DNA of 58,965 nucleotides from the NCBI RefSeq assembly GCF_016888135.1, contig NZ_JACSWB010000122.1, positions 1 to 58,965 of the forward strand, in the 5' to 3' direction. This document shows positions 36,224-45,799 of the stretch, piece by piece (within the stretch, counting starts at the first letter, position 1; every line of letters begins with the position of its first letter). The notes beneath the pieces were generated by a model, which saw only the letters and a program-made list of their open reading frames with translations, did no database searches and was not told the DNA's origin. Both the position numbers and the translations under genes were made by a program. This DNA comes from Leptolyngbya sp. CCY15150 (GTDB taxonomy: Bacteria; Cyanobacteriota; Cyanobacteriia; RECH01).

Positions 36224-37103
36224 AAATATGTCCCATCCTTCCATTTCGGTAATCGTCGATCGCTTGCTGTATTTCAGCTTCAGTGTTCATCACAAAGGGG
36301 CCATAGCGCACTACAGGTTCATTCAGCGGCACTCCAGCAATCAGCAGTAGATCCAGGGGGCGGGTGGCATCCACCGGATTGGCGATCGCCACGTCGTCAC
36401 CATCCGGTGCAAACATCACCATTTGCCCATGCTCACCCCGTTCCTGCTCAGTGCCAAACAAACCAGACCCATCGAGGACATAGGCAAAGGCGTTGTACTC
36501 GTTCGGTACCGGCTGCACAATGCTTCCTCCTGGTTGTAGCGTGAAATGCAGGTAGATAATCGGGGTGCGGGTTTCAATCACCGCTTTCGCCCCCAACGCC
36601 TCTCCCGCAATCACGCGCACGGTCACGAGCCCATCCTTGGTCTGAGCTACCGGAATCTGCGCTGATGGAATCTCCTGATAGCGAGGAGCAATCATCTTGT
36701 CTCGCTGCGGCAAGTTGACCCATAGTTGGATGCCGTGCAGGCGCCCACCCGTGCGGGTAAACTCAGCCTCTGGCATTTCGGAATGCACGACGCCTACCCC
36801 AGCGGTCATCCACTGCACATCACCAGGATTGAGCAGTCCGGCATGACCGACCGAGTCCTTATGTTCCAGTCGTCCATCCAGGACGTAGCTGACGGTTTCA
36901 AAGCCACGATGGGGATGATCCGGTGCGCCCTTCGCTTGACCAGGTTTCATAGTCGCGGGCCCCAATTCATCGAGGAGGAGAAAGGGGTCAAACTCAGAGA
37001 AACTGCTCTTAGGAAAGGGACGACGCACCAGGAAGCCCGCTCCTTCAAGGGTTTCTACACTATTAATGATGCCAGCAACGGTTCGGAGCGTTTGAGTGGT
37101 CAT
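36216..37103 (-). CDS. Pirin-family protein 1
   Basis: 295 residues, a bicupin. The N-terminal cupin keeps the metal ligands of pirins: PDHPHRGFETVSYVL (two His), LEHKDSVGH (His) and GVVHSEMPE (Glu region). LLLDELGPA and GIQLWVNLP are further signatures. Pirins bind iron; several bacterial ones oxidise quercetin. It is divergent from a PadR gene, with an 18-bp perfect palindrome in the shared promoter, and is followed by a coupled helical protein. Confidence 0.93.
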   Translation of the reverse strand: MTTQTLRTVAGIINSVETLEGAGFLVRRPFPKSSFSEFDPFLLLDELGPATMKPGQAKGAPDHPHRGFETVSYVLDGRLEHKDSVGHAGLLNPGDVQWMTAGVGVVHSEMPEAEFTRTGGRLHGIQLWVNLPQRDKMIAPRYQEIPSAQIPVAQTKDGLVTVRVIAGEALGAKAVIETRTPIIYLHFTLQPGGSIVQPVPNEYNAFAYVLDGSGLFGTEQERGEHGQMVMFAPDGDDVAIANPVDATRPLDLLLIAGVPLNEPVVRYGPFVMNTEAEIQQAIDDYRNGRMGHIYA

Positions 37104-37143
37104 ACAGTTGCCTCCAAGCAGACAGGTTATAAGATTTGTCCTA

Positions 37144-37161
37144 TATATGACTAGTCATATA
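37144..37161. promoter_or_regulatory. PadR operator: 18-bp perfect palindrome
   Basis: TATATGACTAGTCATATA is its own reverse complement. It sits 41 bases before the pirin ATG and 66 before the padR ATG, in the divergent promoter region, and includes TATA-like -10 elements on both strands. Binding by the adjacent PadR protein is the natural reading. Confidence 0.8.
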
Positions 37162-37227
37162 GTAACATAGAAGGATATAAATTCTATGGGTAGGGCTTGT
37201 CCTCCCTATTCGTTCGGTAAACCGCCT

Positions 37228-37782
37228 ATGTCTCTTGCCCATGTGATTCTGGGTCTGCTCCAACAACAGGAGCGAACCGGCTACGACCTCAAAACCGATT
37301 GCTTTGACGATGGTATGTCCCATCTGTGGCCAGCAGATCAGGCACAGATTTATCGGACGTTAGACAAACTGGAGTCACAGGGGTGGATTACCTGTACCGT
37401 TGAGATTCAGCGCGATCGCCCCAATCGCAAGGTTTACCGAATTACCCAAGCAGGCGAAGCAGAGTTAACCCACTGGCTTCAGACGCATCATCCGTTGCCT
37501 GTGTTGCGAGAGCCGTTGCTGGTGCAACTCTATTTTGCGGCTCAGTTGCCTAACGAAGCGATCGTGTCTCTGCTAGAGCAGGAACTGGAAGCACGGCAAG
37601 AAAAGCTAGCCCAGTGTGAGGCGATCGCGTCCCTATCGTTGAGTCATCCGACTGCATCGCGGGAACAAAAACTGCATCGACTGGTTTTGGACTTAGTGAA
37701 GCAACGGGAACAGACATATTTAGATGGGTTGGAACAGACGATACGTGCTGTGCACAGGCTGCGCGATCGCAACAATCCGTAG
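37228..37782 (+). CDS. PadR-family transcriptional regulator
   Basis: 184 residues from the ATG at 37228 (MSLAHVILGLLQQQERTGYDL); an upstream in-frame ATG at 37186 adds 14 residues with no family match. Winged helix with WPADQAQIYRTLDKLESQGW and RKVYRITQAGEAELTHWL, then the C-terminal dimerisation helices of the Vir_act_alpha_C type. PadR proteins repress detoxification genes and release DNA on binding phenolics. Target here: the divergent pirin gene and itself. Confidence 0.93.
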   Translation: MSLAHVILGLLQQQERTGYDLKTDCFDDGMSHLWPADQAQIYRTLDKLESQGWITCTVEIQRDRPNRKVYRITQAGEAELTHWLQTHHPLPVLREPLLVQLYFAAQLPNEAIVSLLEQELEARQEKLAQCEAIASLSLSHPTASREQKLHRLVLDLVKQREQTYLDGLEQTIRAVHRLRDRNNP

Positions 37783-37800
37783 CCAATCAATGTAAATTCC

Positions 37801-37947
37801 GGCGTTGCTGAATACAAGTATGAATTGCCCAATCCGCCCTCTCCCTTTCCCTAGCCCTAGGGAGAGGGGACAGGAGTTCTAGCTCCCTTCTCCCTGGGGA
37901 GAAGGGTTGGGGATGAGGGCAAATCATCTATCAATTCAGCTCGGGAA
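37801..37947. repeat. MITE-like element with two hairpins
   Basis: GGCGTTGCTGAA at 37801-37812 matches an end repeated at 12650 and 49932 (opposite orientation). Inside are two strong hairpins: CCCTCTCCCT (37837-37846) with AGGGAGAGGG (37859-37868), and CCCTTCTCCC (37885-37894) with GGGAGAAGGG (37897-37906). The right end, TTCAGC near 37937, is imperfect. This kind of CT-rich hairpin repeat is common between cyanobacterial genes and may act as a terminator for padR. Confidence 0.55.
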
Positions 37948-38025
37948 TGCAGGGTGAGGAACGGATAACCAACTCCTTGCCTTCCCTTCCCTTATTTTGT
38001 GCGTGCGCATTGTAACTAAACGCTT

Positions 38026-38706
38026 TTACACATGTGCCATTTGCCGATCGAGGTTGGTCTCTAGTCCATCTCGTTGCACAGATTGAGCTTTGTCATAGCT
38101 CTCCATCAGGGCGCGGTAAGGCGGCACGATGTGGTCAACCATGACAGCGGCAAACTCCATTGCGTCCGGACGGTTCCACGTGTTCATGAGTTCGCCGATG
38201 ACTGCGTAAGTGTCGATGGGCATGGCTCCCGCCTGGACGACGCGGGCCAGAGTGAGGTCGGTCGCCATTTGGCTCCAGTTGCCGGAAGCGTCAATGATCG
38301 TGAAGACCTTGTAACCAGCAGCCAGTGCGCTCAGGGTCGGAAACGCCATGCACACACTGGTGAGAGTTCCGGCGATGAGAAGGGTCTTGCGCCCGGTTTT
38401 CTCGATAGCATCGACCCAAGCCGGGTTATCCCAGGCGTTAATCTGGCCTGTGCGCGGAATGTAAACCGCCTCAGGATTGTACTGGTGGATTTCGGGAATC
38501 AGGGGCCCATTGGGTCCATCGGGCACTGAAGCAGTTGTGAAGGTCGGAATCTTGGCGAGTTGGGAAATCTTGGCGAGCGCCGTGACATTGGAGCGGAGGA
38601 CTGGGAGTTCGATGTCACGCACAAGTTGGAAGAGTCCGCTCTGATGATCAATCAGCAGCAGCACGGCGTCGTTGGGATCGATCATTGTGTCGATGGTGTT
38701 GCTCAT
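38026..38706 (-). CDS. Isochorismatase-like cysteine hydrolase 2 (YcaC type)
   Basis: 226 residues. [16 protein letters not shown] carries the Asp, [14 protein letters not shown] the Lys region, and [16 protein letters not shown] the nucleophile Cys. It is closer to canonical YcaC/hydrolase sequences than the copy at 33555. AAAGGAG stands eight bases before the ATG. Upstream are a fragment resembling the AraC-cassette flank (38760-38800) and promoter segment copy B with its palindrome. Substrate unknown; likely an amide or N-carbamoyl compound. Confidence 0.9.
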   Translation of the reverse strand: MSNTIDTMIDPNDAVLLLIDHQSGLFQLVRDIELPVLRSNVTALAKISQLAKIPTFTTASVPDGPNGPLIPEIHQYNPEAVYIPRTGQINAWDNPAWVDAIEKTGRKTLLIAGTLTSVCMAFPTLSALAAGYKVFTIIDASGNWSQMATDLTLARVVQAGAMPIDTYAVIGELMNTWNRPDAMEFAAVMVDHIVPPYRALMESYDKAQSVQRDGLETNLDRQMAHV

Positions 38707-38804
38707 GGGTTGGTCTCCTTTTTCATTTAAATTCAGTCGATGTCATTCTTTCCTATCTATCTGAAGTGTGGCTAGTTCTAATACTTAGCTGCTTTCAGAA
38801 TAAG

Positions 38805-38930
38805 CCCAGTATAGGAGATCGCTTTCAAGCTGTCGTCTACAGTGAGGTAAAACCTTTGCAGTACAAATTGATAGAGTAGCTATGCTATCGCTCAGTAGAA
38901 TGCTGACTCTAACTTAAGTTAGAGTTCGAA
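38805..38930 (-). repeat. Duplicated promoter segment, copy B, with 20-bp perfect palindrome
   Basis: Counterpart of 35463-35590. Here the dyad is extended to ACTCTAACTTAAGTTAGAGT at 38906-38925, a perfect 20-bp palindrome, versus 12 bp in copy A. It lies about 200 bases before isochorismatase 2 and next to the end of a decayed response regulator gene. Confidence 0.7.
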
Positions 38931-38948
38931 TTTGATCGAAAGTATATC

Positions 38949-39576
38949 CTATAAACTGACAATGCCGCGCTTAACGGCAACAATCACAGCCTGGGTGCGA
39001 TCGCTGACGTCCAACTTATTCAAAATCCGATTAACATGAGACTTAACCGTGCCTGCACCGATATTCAAAGCAGCCGCAATATCAGCATTGCTCATCCCCT
39101 GCGCCAGTGAGCGGAGTACATCTAGCTCTCTTTCACTCAGTTCTGGGTTGCGGAGGCGCTGTACCAACTTTGCTCCCACATCGGGTTATATACTTCTGAC
39201 CCCGATGAACGGTACGAATCGCATTCAGAAGCTCGTCTGGTTCAGTTTCTTTCAACAGATATCCTTTTGCGCCTGCCTGCAACCCTCGATAAATATCTTC
39301 GTCGCCATCATAGGTAGTCAGTACAATAATCCGAGCAGATTTAGCAGCAGCACAAATTGCCCCGATGGCACCAACTCCTTCCACTGCCGGCATTCGCAGA
39401 TCCATGAGCGTGACATTCGGTTGGTGTTCATGAAATAAGGCGATCGCCTGTTCCCCATTTTTGGCTTGGGCAATCACCTGCATCTCTGGGTCACGGTTAA
39501 TAATCGTAGCTAATCCTTGCCGAAAAATGGCGTGATCGTCCGCAATTAGAATCCGAAGGGTCGTGGCTTGACTCAT
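38949..39576 (-). pseudogene. NarL/FixJ-type response regulator split by a frameshift
   Basis: The receiver domain (LRILIADDHAIFRQGLA, LMDLRMPAVEG with the phospho-acceptor Asp, GYLLKETEPDELLNAI) starts at the ATG at 39576. The LuxR-type helix-turn-helix (ELDVLRSLAQGMSNADIAAAL, quoted in part as SLAQGMSNADIAAAL, and GTVKSHVNRIL) is complete but in a different frame. Continuity breaks after GQKYI near 39183-39190, where one base too many (or two too few) is present. Without that, the reading runs GQKYIPDVGAKLVQ. A sequencing error cannot be excluded, but the partner kinase is also broken. Confidence 0.8.
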
Positions 39577-39583
39577 CGTGCTG

Positions 39584-39700
39584 CTACTCCCGATTAACGG
39601 TAACAAGTATCTCTGTTCCTGATCCAGGTTGATTCCTAATCATGGGTTGTGCGTCGATGCGCTCCGCCCGTTCGCTCATGCCTAGTAAGATAAGGATTGC
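39584..39700 (-). pseudogene. C-terminal remnant of a histidine kinase
   Basis: About 37 residues, LLGMSERAERIDAQPMIRNQ then GSGTEILVTVNRE and stop, form the end of a HisKA_3-type kinase ATPase domain (usual GLLGMRERAERIGA pattern). Further upstream the frame is lost and no H, N or G boxes are found. It ends 7 bases before the response regulator start, so this was a kinase-regulator operon, now defunct. Confidence 0.7.
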
Positions 39701-39858
39701 CCTAAAATCTCATGTTCTTCTTAGTCCAGGAGTTTCACCCCATAATCGTTGATGTATCGAATGGGAATTTAACGGGCAACTGCCGCTCAAAATGGCTTCG
39801 TCAGGTTATTTTCTCATCAAGTGCGAATAGTTGTTCAACCTTTCAACGTTTAGACAGG

Positions 39859-40755
39859 CTACAACGGCTGTTCTTTACGAGTAGTTATCTCCTGAGGTAA
39901 GGGAATAAATTCTGTTTCTTGGGGAACTTGATCAAATCGGCCCGCTTGCCAATCTTGCTTGGCCTGTTCAATGCGATCATGACGGCTGGAAACGAAATTC
40001 CACCACTTATCTCGTTTTCCAACAGGCTCTCCCCCAACGACAATACAGCGAGCATCCTGTTCAGCAGATATGCGAGCTGCCGTGCCAGAAGTCAACACAG
40101 CTAGCCGGTGCTTCTCCAGCGGAACATCATTAATTTTCAACCCTTCAGTCACGCTGTAAACAGCCTGCTCACGATAGCCATCTGGCAATGTAAACTGTGC
40201 TCCCCCAGCTAGCTGTACATCTAGATAAATCATCGGTGAAAAGGTTTGCACTGGAGAAACACGACCATAAGCCTCACCGGCAATTAGAGTGAAGGAGATG
40301 TCGTCCTCTTCCCAAGTAGGCAACTCGGCAGCGGGGTGATGCCGAAACCAGGGATCTGTCTCCTCATGCTCATCCGGCAGGGCGATCCAAGTTTGGATTC
40401 CGTGCAGCGTTGTTTCAATACTGCGCTCATAGTCAGGGGTTCGTTCGGAATGGACAATTCCTCTGCCAGCGGTCATCCAGTTTACATCGCCGGGACGAAT
40501 CGCTTGGACGCTGCCTACGCTATCACGGTGCATCAAAACACCTTCAAATAGGTAGGTGACGGTTGCCAGATTGATGTGCGGATGGGGTCTGACATCAACA
40601 CCCTTGCCAGGTGGAAATGTAGCAGGCCCAATATGGTCAAAAAAGATAAACGGGCCTACCAGAGTAAGAACGTCTGAAGGCAGCAGACGACGGGCCTGCA
40701 ACCCTCCTAAATCTTGGATATGGGGCGCGATAATATGCTGAATGAAATCTACCAT
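39859..40755 (-). CDS. Pirin-family protein 2
   Basis: 298 residues from the ATG at 40755, which has GGAG six bases upstream; a GTG at 40767 is less likely. Cupin motifs RPHPHINLATVTYLFEG, MHRDSVGSVQ and RGIVHSERTP keep most metal ligands, though HKDSVGH has become HRDSVGS. The C-terminal VGKRDKWWNFVSSRHDRI is typical of the YhhW/YhaK-like pirin branch. Direct repeats at 40790-40819 lie 35 bases before the start. Second pirin of the island, not closely similar to the first. Confidence 0.92.
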   Translation of the reverse strand: MVDFIQHIIAPHIQDLGGLQARRLLPSDVLTLVGPFIFFDHIGPATFPPGKGVDVRPHPHINLATVTYLFEGVLMHRDSVGSVQAIRPGDVNWMTAGRGIVHSERTPDYERSIETTLHGIQTWIALPDEHEETDPWFRHHPAAELPTWEEDDISFTLIAGEAYGRVSPVQTFSPMIYLDVQLAGGAQFTLPDGYREQAVYSVTEGLKINDVPLEKHRLAVLTSGTAARISAEQDARCIVVGGEPVGKRDKWWNFVSSRHDRIEQAKQDWQAGRFDQVPQETEFIPLPQEITTRKEQPL

Positions 40756-40789
40756 GATAGTCTCCACAATTGGTAACGAAACGGTTTTT

Positions 40790-40819
40790 AGATTCTTAGG
40801 TCAGTTTGTCAGATTCTTA
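40790..40819 (-). promoter_or_regulatory. AraC-like direct repeats, 21-bp phase (copy 4)
   Basis: AGATTCTTA at 40790-40798 and 40811-40819, the same 9-mer and spacing as at 31051-31080. They lie just upstream of pirin 2 and overlap the 3' end of an AraC remnant. Confidence 0.65.
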
Positions 40820-40985
40820 TCATATTGGCGAGCCTGTTTAGGTGTTACTCCAGCAAGTCGCTTAAACTGCTGTGTCAAATGGCTTTGCCTGGAAAAGCCG
40901 ACGTGTAAGGCGATGTCTGCGTTAGCGCAGCTTGTGCGTAGCACGTATCGCCAAATCCGTTTTCGACAACATCGATGTTCATCGC
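40801..40985 (-). pseudogene. AraC-family gene remnant interrupted by a short palindromic insert
   Basis: The minus strand reads DIALHVGFSRQSHLTQQF, then KRLAGVTPKQARQYDKNLTN and stop, nearly the end of the small AraC at 34355. The preceding part (LSKTDLA) is also recognisable, but about 25 extra bases, TTAGCGCAGCTTGTGCGTAG and a few more, split what was a HIP1 octamer (intact at the same codon in the 34355 gene) and shift the frame at 40920-40945. Everything further upstream is gone. Confidence 0.75.
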
Positions 40986-41016
40986 TCTGATTTGGACGTT
41001 TTCTAACTATCCAGCG

Positions 41017-41841
41017 TTAATTTTTAAGGAATGACAACAGGTCAGCATTGAGTTGATCTTTGTGGGTGTCGGTTAGTCCATGAGGTGCGCGAGGATAAAT
41101 TTTCAGGGTGGAATTTTTCACTAATTTTGCAGCGGCGATCGCAGCAGCTCCAATCGGCACAATCTGGTCATCATCACCGTGCAGGATGAGCGTGGGCACG
41201 TCAAACTTTTTCAGGTCTTCAGTGAAATCAGTTTCAGAGAAAGCTTTGATGCAGTCGAAGGCGTTCTTGTGGCCCGCCTGCATGCCCTGGAGCCAAAACC
41301 AGTCGATCATGCCTTGGGAAACTTTGGCTCCAGGACGGTTGAAGCCAAAGAAGGGGCCGCTGGCCAGGTCGCGGTAGAGCTGGGAGCGATCGGCAAGGGA
41401 GCCCGTCCGCAGCCCGTCGAACACCTCAATGGGCAGACCATCGGGATTGTCCTCCGTTTTCACCATTAACGGAGGGATCGCCGAGATCAGCGCTGCCTTA
41501 GAAACTCGACGGGTGCCATGACGACCGATGTAGCGAGCCACCTCGCCGCCGCCAGTTGAAAAGCCAATCAGCGTGGCATCAGTTAGGCCTAGGGTGTTGA
41601 TCAGCGTGGCCAGGTCGTCAGCATAGGTATTCATCTCATTGCCGTTCCAGGGCTGGCTTGATCGTCCGTGGCCGCGGCGGTCGTGGGCGATCGCCCGAAA
41701 TCCATGGTCGGACAGAAACAGCATCTGCGCTTCCCAACTGTCAGAATTCAGGGGCCAGCCGTGGCTAAAGACAACGGGCTGACCTGCGCCCCAGTCTTTG
41801 TAATAGAGTTGAGTACCATCTTGGGTGGTGAGTGTTGCCAT
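41017..41841 (-). CDS. Alpha/beta hydrolase, non-heme chloroperoxidase type
   Basis: 274 residues, the family's usual length. [17 protein letters not shown] holds the oxyanion region, [19 protein letters not shown] the nucleophile Ser, [16 protein letters not shown] the Asp and [17 protein letters not shown] the His. [10 protein letters not shown] and the overall pattern match cofactor-free haloperoxidases, which are perhydrolases/esterases in practice. Cytoplasmic. It stands at the upstream end of the minus-strand detoxification island. Confidence 0.93.
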   Translation of the reverse strand: MATLTTQDGTQLYYKDWGAGQPVVFSHGWPLNSDSWEAQMLFLSDHGFRAIAHDRRGHGRSSQPWNGNEMNTYADDLATLINTLGLTDATLIGFSTGGGEVARYIGRHGTRRVSKAALISAIPPLMVKTEDNPDGLPIEVFDGLRTGSLADRSQLYRDLASGPFFGFNRPGAKVSQGMIDWFWLQGMQAGHKNAFDCIKAFSETDFTEDLKKFDVPTLILHGDDDQIVPIGAAAIAAAKLVKNSTLKIYPRAPHGLTDTHKDQLNADLLSFLKN

Positions 41842-42145
41842 GACATTTTCCTTGGGGATAAATTAAGAGTAGAAATGAAAAGGGTCATTAGGTTGCTGAT
41901 ATGTCCCCATTCTTCAGCCACATACCTTTTCGGCCCACTCAAAATCGTTGAGTTAGCACGTGACTTATGGAAATGGGCGTGATATCCTTCAGGCAGAGAG
42001 ATTTTGACTGATAAGTTTTGCTAATAAATTTTTTAATCAACGCAGGCTATGGTTGCTAGAAATGCCCTGGCAGCCTGGTTCTTCCCCTTAGGCAGAAAAG
42101 ACTGGTATATAGGCTCGCTTTGCTCTTTCGAACCGATACTGATCT
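41842..42145. other. Divergent intergenic region, nothing clear
   Basis: Between the alpha/beta hydrolase and the NB-ARC gene. It should contain two divergent promoters, but I cannot single out -35/-10 pairs. No repeats or genes seen. Confidence 0.4.
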
Positions 42146-45100
42146 ATGGATGCCAACCCGAAACGATCAAAGCGCGATCGCAGACCTCCTAAGCGGGTGC
42201 GAGGCGTCGCCCTTTCACCCCAAGGTTGGCAGCGGTGGCAAACGGTTAAACAGCAAGCCGAATCTACCGAGGGTTGGGGTAAGCGGTTTACCCAGGAAGA
42301 GCTGAGTCATCGCACTGGTCTATCCCTCAATACCCTGGCTCGTATTATCAAACGTGAACTGGGGGTCGATCGCCAATCCCTGGAACTACTCTTTCAAGCC
42401 TTTGGGCTGGAGTTGACGAGCGCCGACTATACGACGCCTTCTACCCTTGCCGCACCCTCAGCGCTACCGCGAAGCAATGCCTGGCAGGATTGGGATAACG
42501 CAGCCGATGCTTCGGTGTTTTACGGACGCGAGGCCGAGCTGGCCCAGCTGTGGCAGTGGATGGTGGCCGATCGCTGCCGCGTGGTAGGACTGTTTGGCAT
42601 TGGCGGCATTGGCAAAAGTACGATCGCCGTCAAAGCAGCCCTGCAAATGCAGTCTGAGTTTGAGGTGGTGGTGTGGCGATCGCTGGCCAACGCACCCTCC
42701 TTTGATGACCTGCTAACCAGTCTGCTGAAATTTTTGATGCCGCTTCAAGGGGATGATCCAATTATTCCTGCTTCACTGGATGGCAAGTTATCTAAGGTGA
42801 TGGAATACTTGCGATCGCAGCGATGTCTGCTCATTTTAGACAACGCTGAAACTATTTTGCAGAGTGACCAGGTGGGGCAGTGGCGATCGGGTTATGAAGC
42901 CTACGGGCAATTTTTGAGAATGCTGGGTGAAATACCTCACCAAAGCTGTCTATTACTTACCAGCCGCGAGAAACCCCGCGTAATGGCTTTGATGGAAGGA
43001 GAACAAAGCCTGGTTAAAACGTTGCCGCTCAGCGGACTAACGCCTGACGATGGACGCGCCATTTTCCGACAAAAGGGCATATTTACAGGCTCAGAAGCAG
43101 AATGGCAGGACTTGGTGAATCACTATGGCGGCAATCCCCTAGCGCTAAAGATGGTCGCATCTGCCACCCAGGATTTATTCAACAGCAGTATTCATGATTT
43201 TTTAGCGTACCTCAGTCAGAGAATCCTGATCTTTGAAGATATCCGTGATTTACTCGATCGCCAGTTCAGTCGCTTATCCGAAGCTGAACAAAAAACATTA
43301 TTTTGGTTTGCTATTCACCATGAACCTCTGACCCTCACAGACATTCAAAATAGTGTGATGGGAGTTGTACAGCAGCAAAGCGTTCCTCAACACATCAATT
43401 CCCTACTCCGGCGATCTCTCATCGAGAAGGCAAAGCCTGCGCAAAAAAAAGAGGGAGCTTTCTTTCTCCAGCCTGTTGTCATGGAATATGTGACAGAGCG
43501 ATTGATTCAACGGCTTTGCACCGAATTTACAACGCGGCAGCTAGATGTATGGCAAAGCCATTCCTTAATTCGCGTCCGGGCCAAAGATTATGTTCGAGAG
43601 ATTCAATTGCGACTGATCATGCAGCCTATGATCGAGTGGCTATTATCCTCCTATCCCAATGCATTAGAGGTGGAAGCCAGAGCAAAATTACTCCTCGCCC
43701 AGCAACAACACCCATCCAGTTCTAGAGCAGGCTATGCCGCAGGTAATCTGATCAATCTGTTGGTACAGCTTCAGGTCGATTTGCGAGGCTCCGACTTTTC
43801 AGGGCTGGTTGTGCAGCAAGCTGACTTGCGGCAGGTCAACTTAGCCGGAGTCAACTTTAAAGATGCCGATTTGACCCAATCCATTTTTTCCGAGAGCTTA
43901 AATAGCGCCATGTCGATCGACCTTAGCCCAGATGGACAGATTGTGGCCGTGGGAGATTCCACTGGGCTGATCTATCTTTGGCAGATCGCAACCACTCAAT
44001 TACTGGCAACGTTTGTGGGCCATACAAGTTGGGTCTGGTGTGTGGCTTTTAGTCCCGATGGTCGCCAGCTAGCCAGTAGCGGTAGTGACACGTCGGTGCG
44101 GCTATGGGATGTGGAGAGCGGTCAGTGTTTATGGGTGGCTACCGAGCATACAGGCTGCGTTTGGTCGGTGACCTTTAGCCCGGATGGGCACCGCTTAGCC
44201 AGCAGCAGTGATGACCAAACGGTAAGAGTGTGGAATCTTCAGGGAGATTGTCTTCATGTTCTGCAAGGGCATACTAAAAACGTTTATTCTGTCCACTTCT
44301 CACCGGATAACCAAACCCTAGCCAGCGGTAGCAAAGACGAATCGGTGCGGATTTGGAACACGAGCAGTGGAACCTGTCTGAATGTATTGCAAGGCTATGG
44401 TGAGGGGGTTCATTGTGTGCGTTACAGCCCCAATGGTCAACTCCTCGCCAGTGGTAGTTTTGACGGGTCAATTCGACTTTGGCACGGGCAGACGGTTACG
44501 AGTCGTCATCCATCTAGGGTGAGTTCAACGGTGTTGTCTGGCCATACCGGTGGTGTTTGGGGAATGGCGTTTAGCTCAGATGGTCGTATTCTGGCGACAG
44601 GGAGTGATGACGGCACGCTGCGCCTTTGGCATGTGCAAGGGTTGCAATGCACTAATGTTTTAGATGGCCATACGGATGATGTGCTGGCGATCGCCCTTCG
44701 GGGGCAACTCCTGGTCAGTGCGAGCCAGGATCAAACCGTGCGGTTGTGGAATTTGCAAGGACAAAGCCTCAAAACATGGTGTGGTTGTACTAGCGGCATT
44801 CGTTCTCTCAGCCTCAGTCCGAATGGAACAACTCTGGCAAGCCGGGGTTTGGATGAAGCCATTTACCTGTGGCAGTTGCGGTTTGATGCCAACCTCTCCC
44901 CCTCACGCCCCGACAAAATTTTGCAGAGACGAACGGGTTTAACATCTCCGTTAACCAGTTGGGTTTCTTCCCTAAGCTTTAGCCCAGATGGTCAAACTGT
45001 CGCGACAAATGGACAGGACGGTTCGCTGCTGTTATGGAATGTGTCCATGGGTTTGCTGCATCAGTGGGTTGGTCATGATGCGCCTGTATGGACGGTCGCT

Positions 45101-45799
45101 TTTGATGCAACCGGGAATGTTCTGGCCAGCGGTAGCAAAGACGAATCGGTGCGACTATGGGATGTCAAAACCCATCGATGCTTGCAAGTGCTGGAGGGGC
45201 ACAAACACAATGTGTGCGCGATCGCCTTTGATGATGACAATCAACACTTGGCGAGTGGCAGTTCTGAGCAAACGATTCGACTGTGGGATGTCCAAACTGG
45301 GGTTTGTCGGCATATATTTCAGGGGCATACAGGAGGCGTTTTCGCCCTGGCATTTGCAGCCCACGATCAGCAGTTAATCAGCGGTAGTTTTGATCAAACC
45401 ATCCGAGTCTGGAATCTGCAAACTGGCGAAAGTGTAAATGTCTTGCGGGGACATACGGGTGGGATCTGGTCGGTTGCCGTCAGCCCGGATGGTCAGAAAT
45501 TAGCGAGTGGCAGTGGTGATCAGACGATTCGGCTCTGGAATCTGCAAACTGGAGCTTGTTTGAACGTCTTGCATGAGCACACCAGTTGGGTGACGGCGGT
45601 CAACTTTAGCCCAGATGGTCAGTTTTTAGTGAGTGGCAGTGACGATCGCACGATTAAGGTGTGGGATGTGGCCACTGGACGCTGCATTCAGACCTTGATG
45701 GTCGATCGGCTGTATGAAGGCATGAATATTCAGGGCGCGATCGGATTGACAAAAGCTCAAGAGGCGACGTTGAAAGCATTAGGAGCGATCGCCCTGTGA
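42146..45799 (+). CDS. NB-ARC / WD40 STAND-family signalling ATPase
   Basis: 1217 residues. Residues about 45-90 are a helix-turn-helix-like N-terminal domain ([20 protein letters not shown]). The NB-ARC core has VFYGREAEL, Walker [10 protein letters not shown] (151-159), Walker [18 protein letters not shown] and GGNPLALKM (GLPL equivalent). A winged-helix part, then a few pentapeptide-like turns ([27 protein letters not shown]), lead to 14 WD40 repeats, i.e. two seven-bladed propellers, and the tail [13 protein letters not shown] common in cyanobacterial relatives. STAND proteins assemble when the repeat domain senses a ligand; many are stress or phage sensors. The effector is probably the N-terminal domain. 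It is monocistronic. Confidence 0.92.
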   Translation: MDANPKRSKRDRRPPKRVRGVALSPQGWQRWQTVKQQAESTEGWGKRFTQEELSHRTGLSLNTLARIIKRELGVDRQSLELLFQAFGLELTSADYTTPSTLAAPSALPRSNAWQDWDNAADASVFYGREAELAQLWQWMVADRCRVVGLFGIGGIGKSTIAVKAALQMQSEFEVVVWRSLANAPSFDDLLTSLLKFLMPLQGDDPIIPASLDGKLSKVMEYLRSQRCLLILDNAETILQSDQVGQWRSGYEAYGQFLRMLGEIPHQSCLLLTSREKPRVMALMEGEQSLVKTLPLSGLTPDDGRAIFRQKGIFTGSEAEWQDLVNHYGGNPLALKMVASATQDLFNSSIHDFLAYLSQRILIFEDIRDLLDRQFSRLSEAEQKTLFWFAIHHEPLTLTDIQNSVMGVVQQQSVPQHINSLLRRSLIEKAKPAQKKEGAFFLQPVVMEYVTERLIQRLCTEFTTRQLDVWQSHSLIRVRAKDYVREIQLRLIMQPMIEWLLSSYPNALEVEARAKLLLAQQQHPSSSRAGYAAGNLINLLVQLQVDLRGSDFSGLVVQQADLRQVNLAGVNFKDADLTQSIFSESLNSAMSIDLSPDGQIVAVGDSTGLIYLWQIATTQLLATFVGHTSWVWCVAFSPDGRQLASSGSDTSVRLWDVESGQCLWVATEHTGCVWSVTFSPDGHRLASSSDDQTVRVWNLQGDCLHVLQGHTKNVYSVHFSPDNQTLASGSKDESVRIWNTSSGTCLNVLQGYGEGVHCVRYSPNGQLLASGSFDGSIRLWHGQTVTSRHPSRVSSTVLSGHTGGVWGMAFSSDGRILATGSDDGTLRLWHVQGLQCTNVLDGHTDDVLAIALRGQLLVSASQDQTVRLWNLQGQSLKTWCGCTSGIRSLSLSPNGTTLASRGLDEAIYLWQLRFDANLSPSRPDKILQRRTGLTSPLTSWVSSLSFSPDGQTVATNGQDGSLLLWNVSMGLLHQWVGHDAPVWTVAFDATGNVLASGSKDESVRLWDVKTHRCLQVLEGHKHNVCAIAFDDDNQHLASGSSEQTIRLWDVQTGVCRHIFQGHTGGVFALAFAAHDQQLISGSFDQTIRVWNLQTGESVNVLRGHTGGIWSVAVSPDGQKLASGSGDQTIRLWNLQTGACLNVLHEHTSWVTAVNFSPDGQFLVSGSDDRTIKVWDVATGRCIQTLMVDRLYEGMNIQGAIGLTKAQEATLKALGAIAL

